DNA of 64,000 nucleotides from Herbihabitans rhizosphaerae (GCF_004216555.1 NZ_SGWQ01000003.1:358146-422145), one strand, 5' to 3'; shown: positions 42,269 through 51,509, numbered from the stretch's first letter. Numbers and translations: made by a program. The notes: generated from the sequence alone by a model not told the origin.

Positions 42269-43812
42269 GTGCGCAGATGTAGCACAGCCGGACCGCCGGC
42301 GGCCAGTGCCCGGCGCAGTGCGGGTTCCAGTTTCTCTTGCGTGGCAACGGTTTCCGCCGTGCAGCCGAGTGCGCGGGCGAGGGTGGCGAAGTCGATGCCG
42401 CCGAGTTCGGTACCGGGCATCCTGGACCTTCCGGACAGCTCGCCGAGTTCGCGGACGGCGGCGTACTCCTCGTTGTCCATGACCACCACGGTCACCGGCG
42501 CCTGCTCGCGCACGGCGGTCCACAGCGCCTGTATCGCGTACATCGCCGCCCCGTCGCCGACGACCGCGACCACCCGCCGGTCGGGCCGGGCGAGCGCGGC
42601 GCCGACCGCCGCCGGCAGGCCGTACCCGAGGGTGCCGCCGGGGATGGTGAGGAAGCCGGTCTCTGTCGCGGTGATCGGCAGGTGCGCGCGCAGCGCGTCG
42701 CGGTGGCTCGGTGCCTCCTCGACGAGCAAAGCGTTGTGCGGCAACAGGTCCGCGAGCGTCCCGAACGCCGTCGCCGCGATGCCCGCCGGCTCGGGTGGCG
42801 CCGGGCGTGCGGGTGGTACCGGCCGGTCCGACGCCGTCACCAGGCCGGCGAGCGTCACGATCGCCTTGCCGACCGCGCCACACAGGCCGATCGCGTGCGG
42901 CGCGCGGGCCAGCGCGGAGTCGTCGTCGCTGATCAGGTACAGCCGGGGGTGCGGGACGTCCGGCCCGTCGCTGGGTACGTGATAGGTGAACGCGGGCGCG
43001 CCGAGTACGAGGACGGCGTCGTGGCCGGCCAGCGCGTCCGCGATCGCCTGCCGCGTCGGGGCCAGAAACCCGTGGAACAGCGGGTGATCCTCGGGAAACG
43101 AGCAGCGCGCGGACATCGGCGCCGCCCACACGCCGGCGCGCAGCCGCTCGGCGAGCACGACCAGGTCGGTGACCGCGCGCTCGGCGTCGACGGCGGGCCC
43201 GGCCACGATCGCCGGCCGCTCGGCGTTGTCGAGCACGGCGGCCAACTCGGCCAGCGCCTCGGAGTCCACTGTGGACGGTCGGATCGGCGGGCCGGCGAGG
43301 GCCGGGGCCGGCTCGGCGTCCCAGTCGTCGGCGGGCACCGTGACGAGCACCGGTCCGCGCGGCGAGGTCGCCGCCAGCCGGTGTGCTCGGACGACGGCGG
43401 CCGGCACGTCCTTGGCGCGGGCCGGTTCGATCGCCGCTTTCAGGTACGGCCTGGGCAGTGCGGGCCCGTCGAGGAAGGCGAGGAACGGGTCCTCCGGGAG
43501 CATCGCGCGGTCCTGCTGCCCGGCGAGCACGACCATCGGCGTGTGGTTGTGGAACGCGTTGACCAACTGGCCCATGGCGTTGCCCAGGCCGCCGGCCGCG
43601 TGCAGGTTCAGCAGCACGGGCCGCGCGCCCGCCTGGGCGTAGCCGTCCGCCATGGCCACCGCGACCGCCTCGTGCAGGGCCAGCACGTAGCGGAAATCGG
43701 ACGGCCAGTCGGTGAGGAAACCGGCCTCGGTGGAGCCGGGATTGCCGAACACCGTCGTCGTACCGAACTCGCGAAGCAGATCACGGACCGCGTCCCGAAC
43801 GGTGACTGACAC
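42265..43812 (-). CDS. mdlC: Benzoylformate decarboxylase (ThDP-dependent)
   Basis: A 515-residue thiamine-diphosphate enzyme, very near the 528 residues of the Pseudomonas enzyme, which decarboxylates benzoylformate to benzaldehyde in mandelate breakdown. FGNPGSTE (22-29) places the active-site Ser at 27, Glu48 (LALHEAV) is the cofactor glutamate, His71 (NLHAAGG) and His278 (FTYH) are the two catalytic histidines, and GDGAAMYAIQALWT is the ThDP-binding motif. PRPYLKAAIEPARAKDVP also matches the family. It is the first gene of a two-gene operon with the flavoenzyme. Related aryl-2-oxoacid decarboxylases cannot be excluded. It contains one 13-base palindrome (43264). Confidence 0.9.
   Translation of the reverse strand: MSVTVRDAVRDLLREFGTTTVFGNPGSTEAGFLTDWPSDFRYVLALHEAVAVAMADGYAQAGARPVLLNLHAAGGLGNAMGQLVNAFHNHTPMVVLAGQQDRAMLPEDPFLAFLDGPALPRPYLKAAIEPARAKDVPAAVVRAHRLAATSPRGPVLVTVPADDWDAEPAPALAGPPIRPSTVDSEALAELAAVLDNAERPAIVAGPAVDAERAVTDLVVLAERLRAGVWAAPMSARCSFPEDHPLFHGFLAPTRQAIADALAGHDAVLVLGAPAFTYHVPSDGPDVPHPRLYLISDDDSALARAPHAIGLCGAVGKAIVTLAGLVTASDRPVPPARPAPPEPAGIAATAFGTLADLLPHNALLVEEAPSHRDALRAHLPITATETGFLTIPGGTLGYGLPAAVGAALARPDRRVVAVVGDGAAMYAIQALWTAVREQAPVTVVVMDNEEYAAVRELGELSGRSRMPGTELGGIDFATLARALGCTAETVATQEKLEPALRRALAAGGPAVLHLRT
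43264..43276. repeat. 13-base palindrome GTCCACTGTGGAC, copy 3
   Basis: Exact copy in the benzoylformate decarboxylase gene, read on the minus strand as S-T-V-D. Confidence 0.85.
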
Positions 43813-43834
43813 GAAAGCGACTCTAGAGGCGCGC

Positions 43835-43914
43835 GAGTCCCGCGCTGGGACACCCCGAGTCCCGCGTTCCGTACTGCCTGAGCGCGGGACTCACCGATGC
43901 AGGGCGCGGGACTC
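43835..43914. repeat. Clustered GAGTCCCGCG repeats in a divergent promoter region
   Basis: GAGTCCCGCG occurs at 43835-43844 and 43857-43866; its complement CGCGGGACTC at 43883-43892 and 43905-43914. Both pairs have a 22-base period, so the whole 80 bases can fold into one large stem or two. The cluster lies between the divergent decarboxylase and Uma2 genes. Confidence 0.85.
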
Positions 43915-43976
43915 GCGAGTCTAGCGACGTGGCACCCGGCGGGAACATGCCATGCTGATAGTGAAGGAGGACGGCG

Positions 43977-44570
43977 ATGAGCACTGCGATCCAGCAGCAC
44001 GACCACGGTCGCCCGTGGACGTTCGACGAGGTCATGGCGCTACCGGAAGACGGTTTCCGCTATGAGCTCATCGACGGCGACCTCATCGTGAACCCGCCGC
44101 CAGCTCCTTCGCACCAGCTGCTCGGTCACGAGCTTCACTACATCCTTCGTGACGGCATCCAACGCGCCCGGTCCGCGCTGCGCATACTCGAAGGCGTCGG
44201 CATCAAGATGCCGCAGGGCAACCTGCTCATCCCTGATCTCGTCATCGTGCCGACGAGCGCCTCCAGGACGTCGGCCGCGGCCCTGCACCCCGGCGACATC
44301 CAGCTCGCCGTCGAGGTCGTCTCGCCCAGATCGCGTGCGAAGGACCGGGGGACGAAGCCGTACATGTACGCCGAGGCCGGGATTCCACACTTCTGGCGGA
44401 TCGAGACGAGCAACTACCGCGGGCGCACCAAGGAACTCCCGGTGATCATCGCGCACGAGCTGGTCGCACTCGGCGAGTACGCGGTCAAGCACACCGTCGG
44501 CGCCGGCGAGCGGTTCATGCCCGCCGAACCGGTGCCGGTGGAGTTCGATCCGGCCGTACTGGTCAACTGA
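43977..44570 (+). CDS. Uma2-family (DUF820) putative restriction-like endonuclease
   Basis: A 197-residue protein with the PD-(D/E)xK nuclease fold of the Uma2 family, very common in actinobacteria. The family start PWTFDEVMALPEDGFRYELIDGDL is clear, followed by LLIPDLVIVP, where the Asp is a catalytic candidate, and QLAVEVVSPRSRAKDRGTKPYMYAEAGIPHFW, holding the E-V-x-S-P-x-x-x-x-x-D and K motifs. The role is unknown. GAAGGAGG precedes the ATG. It overlaps the convergent serine hydrolase by 8 bases. Confidence 0.88.
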   Translation: MSTAIQQHDHGRPWTFDEVMALPEDGFRYELIDGDLIVNPPPAPSHQLLGHELHYILRDGIQRARSALRILEGVGIKMPQGNLLIPDLVIVPTSASRTSAAALHPGDIQLAVEVVSPRSRAKDRGTKPYMYAEAGIPHFWRIETSNYRGRTKELPVIIAHELVALGEYAVKHTVGAGERFMPAEPVPVEFDPAVLVN

Positions 44571-45375
44571 GCTCGGCGAGCACGGCGTCGGTGAACGCCG
44601 GCCACGCCTCGATCGCCCACTCCCCGAAGTTCCGGTCGGCGAGCGCGACACAGGCGACGCCGGCCCGCGGATCGACCCACAGGAACGTGCCGGACTGCCC
44701 GAAATGCCCGAACGTCTCCGGCGAGCTGTTCGCACCGGTCCAATGTGGACTCTTGCCGTCCCGGATCTCGAAGCCGAGCCCCCAGTCGTTCGGCCGCTGG
44801 CTGCCGTAGCCGGGCAGCACGCCGTTCAGACCGGGGTAGGCCACCACCGTCGCCTCCGCGAGGGTCCGCGGCGACACCAGCGTCGGCCGCTGCAACTCGA
44901 CCGCGAACCGCGCGAGGTCGGCGCACGAGGACACCGCCCCGGCGCCGGCGGAGCCGTCCAAGGCGGACGACGTCATGTCGAGCGGGGTGAACACGGCCTC
45001 GGCGAGGTAGTCGGCGAACGGGATCTCGGAGGCCGCCGCGACCGTCTCGGCCAGCACGTCGAACCCGGCGTTGGAGTAGATCCGGCGCTCGCCCGGCGGC
45101 GCCTGCACCGTGCGGCTGTCGAACGCCAGCCCCGACGTGTGCGCGATCAGGTGCCGCACGGTGGAGCCCTCAGGCCCGGCCGGCGCGTCCCACTCGACCG
45201 CGCCTTCCTCCACGGCCACCAGCACCGCGTACGCGGTCAGCGGCTTGGTCACCGACGCCAGCCGGTACCGCCGGTCCTGGTCACCCTCGGCCCCGAGCAC
45301 CGTCCCGTCGGCGGCCACCACCGCGACCGCCACATTGTCGACCGGCCATTTCCGCACTTCAGCCACGCTTCGCAC
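44563..45375 (-). CDS. Serine hydrolase, beta-lactamase/penicillin-binding fold
   Basis: A 270-residue member of the class C beta-lactamase-related family. LASVTKPLTAY holds the catalytic SxxK (Ser-Val-Thr-Lys), and RIYSNAGFDVL supplies the Tyr-x-Asn motif. The third motif region, GHFGQSGTFLWVDP, has HFGQSG in place of KTG or HxG. No signal peptide is seen, so it probably acts in the cytoplasm as an esterase or peptidase rather than on peptidoglycan. GTG start at 45375. Confidence 0.84.
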   Translation of the reverse strand: MRSVAEVRKWPVDNVAVAVVAADGTVLGAEGDQDRRYRLASVTKPLTAYAVLVAVEEGAVEWDAPAGPEGSTVRHLIAHTSGLAFDSRTVQAPPGERRIYSNAGFDVLAETVAAASEIPFADYLAEAVFTPLDMTSSALDGSAGAGAVSSCADLARFAVELQRPTLVSPRTLAEATVVAYPGLNGVLPGYGSQRPNDWGLGFEIRDGKSPHWTGANSSPETFGHFGQSGTFLWVDPRAGVACVALADRNFGEWAIEAWPAFTDAVLAELS

Positions 45376-45492
45376 GCGATCAACCCTACGTGCCCGATCA
45401 TGGCGATCACGTGTGACTGACGTGTCAGCGAATTGTCAGCGGCGCCGGGTTGACTATCACTCGTCCGCCGCGCCAACTCGGCGGACAGACCG

Positions 45493-45542
45493 AAGGACAC
45501 CGGTCGCCTCACCGCATCCCCCGCCCCAGGCGGCCGGTGTCC
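45493..45542 (-). terminator. Hairpin terminator after the large SARP regulator
   Basis: AGGACACCGG (45493-45502) and CCGGTGTCCT (45533-45542) form a perfect 10-base stem; inner CGCCT/AGGCG can extend it. It lies 7 bases beyond the stop codon of the minus-strand regulator gene. No U-tract. Confidence 0.65.
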
Positions 45543-45548
45543 TAGGTT

Positions 45549-48344
45549 CTAACTGGCGGCGACGGCGGTGTCGGAGAGCTTGGCCCGCACCAGTTCGGCG
45601 TCCGGATGGCCGGCCTGTTCGAACAGGTGCAGCGCCTTGGTCCAGCACAGTCGAGCCTCGACCGGTCGCCCCTGCCGCAGCCGCACCTCACCGAGTTCGA
45701 GCACGCTCAACGCCACCTCGAGCTGCATCTCCAGCTCACCGTGCACGTCGATCGCGCGCAGGTACATCCGCGCGCTCTCGTCCAGCCGGCCGAGCCCCCG
45801 GTGCGCCCGCCCGGACTCCCGCAGCACCAGCGCCTCGCAGTCGGCGAGCCCGATCTCCCCGGCCGCCTCGAGCGCCAGCCCGCAGTACTCCAGCGCCTCG
45901 GCATAGCGGCCGAACCGCGTGTTGACCATCGCCAGCGAGCGCAGCGCGAGCCACGTGTGCTTGGCGCCCGGCGTCGAGGGCGCCGCCTCCAGCGCGCGCC
46001 GGCCATAGTCCAGCGCCAGCTCCTGGTGCCCCAGCTCCGCGTGCGAGATCGCCAGCATGGACAGCACGTTCACCAGCACGCTGGGCACGTCGATCTCACG
46101 GCAGATCGCCAGTGCCCGTTCGCTGCACGCGATCGCGTCGGCGAACCGCAGCGTCTGGAAGTGCTTGACGGCCACGCCGGACAGCATCCGCGCCTCGCCG
46201 AACAGGTCCTCCCGCGCGCGGCACACGTCGATCGCGAGCTCCGTGGTGGCTTCCCAGTCGTCGAACCGGCTGCGCACAAGGAAATACGTCATCATCGACC
46301 AGCAGAGTGTCCACAGTGGACTGTCCGGGGACAGCGTGGTCGCGCGCCGTGCGACGGCGAGCAGGTTGGCGTGCTCGCGGTCGCACCACTCCAGCGCGGC
46401 GCGGTACCCGGTGAACGTGAGCGGCACCAGCCCGTCCGGCACCGGCGGCACCCGCTCGGCGAACCGGTGCCGGTTCAGGTGCAGGTTCGCGTTGCGCAGC
46501 GAGTGCAGGTACCACAGGAAGATCCGGTCGCCCGCCGCGGCGATGTCCGCGGCGCCGTCGTGGTGGCGGGTCAGCTCGCCGGCGAACTCGCGCATCAGAT
46601 CGTGCAACTGGTACCGGTTGCGGTCACGCCGTTCCACCAGATGCGCGCCACACAGCCGATCCAGCGTCCTTCGAGCGTCCGAAGTGGACAGTCCGGAGCA
46701 CGCGGCGGCCAGCTCCGCGCCGAACTCGGTACCAGGGTGCAACCCGAGCAGCCGGAACAGCCGCGCCGCGTCCGGATCGAGCGCGTCGTAGGAGTAGGTG
46801 AACACCGCGGTCAGATCGGTGTCCTTGTCGTCGTCGAGGGTGAACGGGGCGAGCGTGCCGTCCAGTTCGGCCATCTCGTCCAGGAATTCGGCCAGCCCCA
46901 CGTCCGGCTCGGAGGCGGCCCGCTCGCCCAGGATCCTGATCGCCAGCGGCAGCCGGTCGCACCGGTCCACGAACCGCGCGCTCGCCACCGGATCGGCCTG
47001 GACCCGTTGCGCCCCAACGAGTTTCTCCAGCAGCCCGATCGCTTCCGGCATGCTCAGCGCGTGCAGGGTGATCCGCCGGGCGCCGTCACGCGCACCGAGC
47101 CCGATCATCTGCGCGCGCGTGCTGGCCAGCACCATGCAGCCGGCACCGGGCAGCAGCGGCCGCACGTCCTGGCTGCTGCGCGCGTTGTCCAGCACGATCA
47201 GCATCCGCCGGCCCGCCGTGCGGGTGCGCCACATCGCCGACCGCGCGTCCACGTCGGACGGCAGGGCGTCGCCCGGCACACCGACCGACTGCAGCGCCGA
47301 GGCCAGCGCGGCGCTCGCGTCCATCGGCTCGCCGGGGCCGTAGCCGCGCAGGTCCAGGTACACCTGGCCGTCCGGGAACCGCTCGACCACGCGGTGCGCG
47401 AAGTGCACGGCAAGCGCCGTCTTGCCGACCCCGGCGGTGCCCTCGATCACCGCGATGGCGACGTTGTCCTCGCCGGCGTCCTCGGCCAGCGTCGCGCCGA
47501 GCTGCTCCAGGTCGGCCTCCCGGCCGGTGAACCCGGTGGCGTCACCGGGGAGCTGGCGCGGCACCTCGCGGGCGACCACCGGCCGCTCGCCGGCCGAGGG
47601 GGCCAGCGTCGGGTCGGCGGTCAGGATCCGCTGATGGGTCTGCCGCAGGCCACGGCTGGGGTCCACGCCCAGCTCGTCGGCCAGCATGCCGGCGATCCTG
47701 CGGTACTCGGCGAGCGCGTCGGCCTGCCGCCCGGCCCGGTACAGGGCCAGCATCAGCAGCTCGCTGGACCGCTCCCGCATCGGCTCCTCGCGGGTCAGCT
47801 CGTTGAGCACGCCGAGGACCTCGTCGTGCCGGCCGAGCCGCAGCAGCACGTCGGCCCAGTGCTCGCGGGTGCGCGTGTGCCGTTCGTCGAGCGCGCGGAA
47901 CTCGTTGCGCCGCAAGGCATCCGACTCCACGTCGGCGAAGGCCGGCCCTCGCCAGAGCGCGAGCGCCTTGGTCAGCAACGACGCCGCGACCGGCAGCTCG
48001 CCGCCGGTCTCGGCCCGCCGCGCCCGCTCCAGGAGCAGGTCGAACGCGGTGAGGTCGAGCGAGTCCTCGGACGCGGTGATCTGGTAGCCGCCGGGGACGG
48101 TCCGCACCACGTCCGGGCCGAGCAGCCGGCGCAGCCGCAGGACGTAGGTCTGGATCGCGTTCCGCGCGCCGGTCGGCTCCTCGCCGTCCCACACCCAGCG
48201 GGTCAACTGTTCCACCGGCACCGGCCGGTTGGCGCGCAGCAGCAGGCCGGACAGCAGCACGAGCAGCTTCGTCCCGCCCACTCTGGCCGGCTGCCCGTCC
48301 ACCGTCACCGCGACCGGGCCGAGCACCCGGAAGTCCCACCCCAT
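45549..48344 (-). CDS. SARP-type regulator with NB-ARC ATPase and TPR domains (AfsR-like)
   Basis: A 931-residue signal-transducing transcription activator. Residues 1-90 form an OmpR-like winged helix (KLLVLLSGLLLRANRPVPVEQL), 95-240 the bacterial activation domain (LTAFDLLLERARRAE through DELGVDPSRGLRQTH), 270-560 an NB-ARC ATPase with Walker A GTAGVGKTA (302-310) and MLIVLDNARSS as Walker B, and 600-931 TPR repeats. This is the AfsR/SARP layout that controls secondary metabolism in actinobacteria. Targets are unknown; no biosynthetic cluster is in the window. It contains one copy of the 13-base palindrome. Confidence 0.92.
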   Translation of the reverse strand: MGWDFRVLGPVAVTVDGQPARVGGTKLLVLLSGLLLRANRPVPVEQLTRWVWDGEEPTGARNAIQTYVLRLRRLLGPDVVRTVPGGYQITASEDSLDLTAFDLLLERARRAETGGELPVAASLLTKALALWRGPAFADVESDALRRNEFRALDERHTRTREHWADVLLRLGRHDEVLGVLNELTREEPMRERSSELLMLALYRAGRQADALAEYRRIAGMLADELGVDPSRGLRQTHQRILTADPTLAPSAGERPVVAREVPRQLPGDATGFTGREADLEQLGATLAEDAGEDNVAIAVIEGTAGVGKTALAVHFAHRVVERFPDGQVYLDLRGYGPGEPMDASAALASALQSVGVPGDALPSDVDARSAMWRTRTAGRRMLIVLDNARSSQDVRPLLPGAGCMVLASTRAQMIGLGARDGARRITLHALSMPEAIGLLEKLVGAQRVQADPVASARFVDRCDRLPLAIRILGERAASEPDVGLAEFLDEMAELDGTLAPFTLDDDKDTDLTAVFTYSYDALDPDAARLFRLLGLHPGTEFGAELAAACSGLSTSDARRTLDRLCGAHLVERRDRNRYQLHDLMREFAGELTRHHDGAADIAAAGDRIFLWYLHSLRNANLHLNRHRFAERVPPVPDGLVPLTFTGYRAALEWCDREHANLLAVARRATTLSPDSPLWTLCWSMMTYFLVRSRFDDWEATTELAIDVCRAREDLFGEARMLSGVAVKHFQTLRFADAIACSERALAICREIDVPSVLVNVLSMLAISHAELGHQELALDYGRRALEAAPSTPGAKHTWLALRSLAMVNTRFGRYAEALEYCGLALEAAGEIGLADCEALVLRESGRAHRGLGRLDESARMYLRAIDVHGELEMQLEVALSVLELGEVRLRQGRPVEARLCWTKALHLFEQAGHPDAELVRAKLSDTAVAAS
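46309..46321. repeat. 13-base palindrome, copy 4 (GTCCACAGTGGAC on the plus strand)
   Basis: Exact copy in the SARP regulator gene, read there in another frame as P-L-W-T. Confidence 0.85.
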
Positions 48345-48448
48345 GAGGGCGGAGTATGAACCAGCCTGGGCCAGTCCGTAAGTGTTTCCCGCTCAGCAGT
48401 CCGAATCTACGTCCAGAGATGTACGACGAGATCAGCCTCTCGACGGAG

Positions 48449-49606
48449 TCACCGTCGGCTGAGGCCGCTCCTGGACGCACCCCGGCTGAGCACGATCCGG
48501 TCGATGCGCGTCAGCGCCTGCTCACGCCGCGCCGGCTCCACACCGGTGGCGGCGGACAGGTCGCGCAGCCGGATCGGCGGGCCGAGATCGACCAGCGTCG
48601 GCACGTACTGCGCGTTGTCCACGGTCCACCCGGACGCCGTCCTGGAGAACCGGAACAGGCCGATCAGGCCCTCCTCGGTGGTGCCGCGCGGCTCGGAGTG
48701 CTTGGCGATGTGGTTGCCGAGCCCGTAGGCCACCCACTTGTCGCCGATCTTCTCGATCGGCTGCACGACGTGCGCGTGGTGCCCGATGATCAGGTCGACG
48801 TTGGGGTCGGCGAGTACCCGGCGGGCGGTGTCGCGCTGGTCGGCGGTGGGCTCGTGCACGAACTCGGTGCCCCAGTGCAGGCTGGCGATCACCACCTCGG
48901 CGCCGGCCTTGCGTGTGGCCTTGGCGGCGGCGATCACGGCGTCGGCGTCCAGCGTGTTGGACAGCCACGGCTTGTCCGGCGGCAGCTTGATCCCGTTGAA
49001 GCCGAAGGTGAACGACACCTGGCCCACCTTCACGCCGTTGACCTCGCGCACCAGCGGCTTGGACGCCTCGGCCTTGGAGCGCGCCGACCCGGTGTGCTCG
49101 ATGCCCGCCTCGTCCAATGTGGACAGCGTGCGGGCGACGCCGTCGGCGCCCTTGTCCAGCGTGTGGTTCGAGGCGGTGGAGCAGGTGTCGTACCCGGTGT
49201 CCTTGAGCGCCCGCGCGATCTCCGGCGGCGCGTTGAACGCGGGGTAGCCGTCGAACGGGCCGTTCGCGGAGGCCAGCGGGACCTCCAGGTGACACACCGC
49301 GAGGTCGGCGGACTCGATCGCCGGCTTCACGCCGGCCAGCAGCGGGCGGTAGTCGCGGCGCCCGCCGCCGTCGGTGGTGGCCTGATCGGTGAGCGCGGGG
49401 TGGATCAGCACGTCACCGGTGGCCGCCACGGTGAACGCCTGCCCTCGCGGAGCGGTGGTCGGCGCCGGCTTGCCCATCGTGGTCGAGCGCCCGACCGACG
49501 GGACGGTGACACCGGACGGTTCCTCCCCCGAGCAGGACGTCGCGGCGATGGCGCACGCCGCGAGCAGGACTGACACACGGATCTTGGCGCGAGTCACGGC
49601 GCACAC
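48449..49606 (-). CDS. CapA-family (metallophosphatase-fold) lipoprotein
   Basis: A 385-residue exported protein of the CapA/PgsA family, related to poly-gamma-glutamate synthesis proteins and to calcineurin-like phosphatases. Lipobox IAATSC (Cys25 from the first GTG). Conserved motifs are AATGDVLIHP, ADLAVCHLEVPLA, TASNHTLDKGADG, SLHWGTEFVHEPT and IGHHAHVVQP, which together form a metal site. The first GTG (49606) or one nine bases later (49597) may be the start; TAGGGT upstream could be a -10 box giving a leaderless mRNA. The other genes of a polyglutamate operon are absent, so the role may be in cell-wall or polymer turnover. Confidence 0.86.
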   Translation of the reverse strand: MCAVTRAKIRVSVLLAACAIAATSCSGEEPSGVTVPSVGRSTTMGKPAPTTAPRGQAFTVAATGDVLIHPALTDQATTDGGGRRDYRPLLAGVKPAIESADLAVCHLEVPLASANGPFDGYPAFNAPPEIARALKDTGYDTCSTASNHTLDKGADGVARTLSTLDEAGIEHTGSARSKAEASKPLVREVNGVKVGQVSFTFGFNGIKLPPDKPWLSNTLDADAVIAAAKATRKAGAEVVIASLHWGTEFVHEPTADQRDTARRVLADPNVDLIIGHHAHVVQPIEKIGDKWVAYGLGNHIAKHSEPRGTTEEGLIGLFRFSRTASGWTVDNAQYVPTLVDLGPPIRLRDLSAATGVEPARREQALTRIDRIVLSRGASRSGLSRR

Positions 49607-49704
49607 CCTAGGGCTATTGCCGAGGTGTGCCCAGGGGTCGGATCCGGGTTCGACCAGGGGCGGTCCCCGATGTGTCGACGCCCGTTCGCGGCGAAGGTGG
49701 AGTC

Positions 49705-49929
49705 ATGACGAACGACATCTACGGCACGGACACCACGACCACGACGAAGAAGCTGCGCCGGTCGAAGTCCGACCGCATGGTCGCCGGCGTGTGCGGCGGC
49801 TGGGCGGCCACGCTGGGCGTCGACGCCGCCGTCCTGCGGATCATCCTGGTCGCCGCCACGCTGCTCGGATTCGGCACCGGCGCGCTGATCTACCTGATCT
49901 GCTGGCTGGTCATGCCGGACGAGAACTGA
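49705..49929 (+). CDS. PspC-domain small membrane protein
   Basis: A 74-residue protein with a PspC domain: KKLRRSKSDRMVAGVCGGWAATLGVDAAVLRIIL, then one hydrophobic helix (VAATLLGFGTGALIYLICWLV) ending MPDEN. Such short proteins are membrane-stress or signalling partners in actinobacteria. GAAGGTGG precedes the ATG. A second small membrane protein gene follows after 24 bases. Confidence 0.86.
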   Translation: MTNDIYGTDTTTTTKKLRRSKSDRMVAGVCGGWAATLGVDAAVLRIILVAATLLGFGTGALIYLICWLVMPDEN

Positions 49930-49953
49930 GCCCCACAGCCTTATGCTGGCGCG

Positions 49954-50268
49954 GTGCCCGATCGAACGTACTCCGAGGTGGGCACCGCGCGCGGCCTGGT
50001 GATGCTGGCGACCGCGCTGGCGCTGGGCGGCGCCGTGATGATCGCCGTGGTGGTGATCGCGGTGGCGCTGATGCGACCCGGTGGCACCGGAGCGGTCGTG
50101 GGCGGGGCCGTCGCCTATCTCGCGATCGTGGTCATCACGGCGGTGGTCGCCATGGTGCTGGCGTTTCGCGGTGACTCGCGGCGGCGCGTGCTCGTTTCCG
50201 GCTGCGGGCTCGTCGCGGGCGGCACGGTACTCGGGTTGATCGTGCTCGCGTTGTTCGTGTGGGCCTGA
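49954..50268 (+). CDS. Small membrane protein, 104 residues
   Basis: Not recognised by family. Three hydrophobic segments are evident (about 14-40, 46-70 and 80-103), separated by short polar loops, one of them RGDSRRR. GTG start. It lies 24 bases after the PspC gene and may share its transcript. No cysteine cluster or catalytic motif is seen. Confidence 0.6.
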   Translation: MPDRTYSEVGTARGLVMLATALALGGAVMIAVVVIAVALMRPGGTGAVVGGAVAYLAIVVITAVVAMVLAFRGDSRRRVLVSGCGLVAGGTVLGLIVLALFVWA

Positions 50269-50360
50269 CGTCTGGTTTTCTTCTCCCAACACGTATCTGG
50301 CAGGGCTGATCGGGCTCTTCTTGATGTCCGACCCATCAACGCCTTGTTCTGGGAGGAAGC

Positions 50361-51509
50361 ATGACCTCCGATCGCAATCTGCCGGAGATCGCGGCCGTCC
50401 GCGAGTCCCTGGCCGAGCTCGGCCACCCGTGGCAGGCGGCCGAGACCCGAATGAGCCGGCTGCCCGAGGAGTGGCGCAACGCCCGCCTCGGCGTGCCGAC
50501 GCCCACCGACGCCGAGATCGCCGCGCGCACCGGCCAGCCCGACGCCATGGCCGCCGCCGCGCAGTCCGCACTCGGTCAGCAGGTGTCCGCCGCCGGCGCT
50601 CCCGGAATCTCGCTGCCCGCGAGTTTCGACCTGCGCAACGTCGGCGGACGCAACTTCGTGACGCCGATCCGCGACCAGGGCGGCTGCGGCTCCTGCGTCT
50701 CCTTCGGCACGCTGGCCTCGATGGAGTCCACCGCCGCGTACACCCGCGGCACTCCCGGGATGAACCTCAACCTGTCCGAGGCGCACCTCTACCACGTGCA
50801 CGCCAAGGCGCGCGGCTACACCTGTGCGTCCGGCTCGTGGCCGGACGACCTGTACGGCGACTGCGTCACCAAGGGCGTCACGTTCGAGGACTACTTCCCG
50901 TACAACGACAACGGCTCCGGCACGGTGAACGCCGACTGGCCCAACCGGCTCGCCAAGGCCGTCGGCCTGGTCAACCTGACCGGCAACCCGGCAGCCATGA
51001 AGCAGCACATCTACTCCTACGGCGCGATCGAATCCTGCTTCGTGGTCTACAGCGACTTCATGCACTACAAGACCGGCGTCTACAAGCACACCACCAACAG
51101 CGTCGCCGGCGGGCACTGCGTCTCGCTGATCGGCTGGGACGACGCGGCCGGCTGCTGGATCGGCAAGAACTCGTGGGGCACCGGTTGGGGCGAGAACGGG
51201 TTCTTCCGCATCGCCTACGGCGACTCGTTCATCGAGGACTACCCGGGCGACCGCGCCACCGTGTTCGGCTGCACCGGCGTGAACCTCCGCGCCTGGCTGC
51301 CGGCTCAGCGCACGCTGCGCCTGTTCGCCACGGCGAACGACGCCAACGGGTGGGCCTACCTGGAGCACTACGGCTGGACGCACCTGGCCGGCGGCCCGAA
51401 CACCACGACCAACAAGCTCGCCGAGCTGACCCACGCCCGCGGCAGCGGCCACGCGGTCACGCCGTTCATCAACGGCAACGAGCTGTCCACCGTCCAGGTC
51501 CACGACTGA
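50361..51509 (+). CDS. C1-family (papain-like) cysteine peptidase
   Basis: A 382-residue peptidase. The N-terminal 85 residues are charged and helical and look like a pro-region. The papain triad is intact: Cys112 in QGGCGSCVSF, His252 in GGHCVSLIGWD, and Asn270 in GKNSWGTGWGENG, with a Gln in IRDQGG for the oxyanion hole. A 90-residue C-terminal domain (from about 295) follows and is not typical of papain. No signal peptide or membrane segment is present, so the enzyme is likely cytoplasmic or exported by another route. GGGAGGA precedes the ATG. A hypothetical gene and a chagasin-type inhibitor follow on the same strand. Confidence 0.92.
   Translation: MTSDRNLPEIAAVRESLAELGHPWQAAETRMSRLPEEWRNARLGVPTPTDAEIAARTGQPDAMAAAAQSALGQQVSAAGAPGISLPASFDLRNVGGRNFVTPIRDQGGCGSCVSFGTLASMESTAAYTRGTPGMNLNLSEAHLYHVHAKARGYTCASGSWPDDLYGDCVTKGVTFEDYFPYNDNGSGTVNADWPNRLAKAVGLVNLTGNPAAMKQHIYSYGAIESCFVVYSDFMHYKTGVYKHTTNSVAGGHCVSLIGWDDAAGCWIGKNSWGTGWGENGFFRIAYGDSFIEDYPGDRATVFGCTGVNLRAWLPAQRTLRLFATANDANGWAYLEHYGWTHLAGGPNTTTNKLAELTHARGSGHAVTPFINGNELSTVQVHD

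Noticed and set aside
43835-43914. Regularly spaced repeats resembling a CRISPR array
   Set aside because: Units are only 10 bases, occur as two direct and two inverted copies, and there are no cas genes.
45606-48359. A 900-codon open frame opposite the SARP regulator
   Set aside because: Composition is that of an antisense frame; the minus-strand protein has clear domains along its full length.
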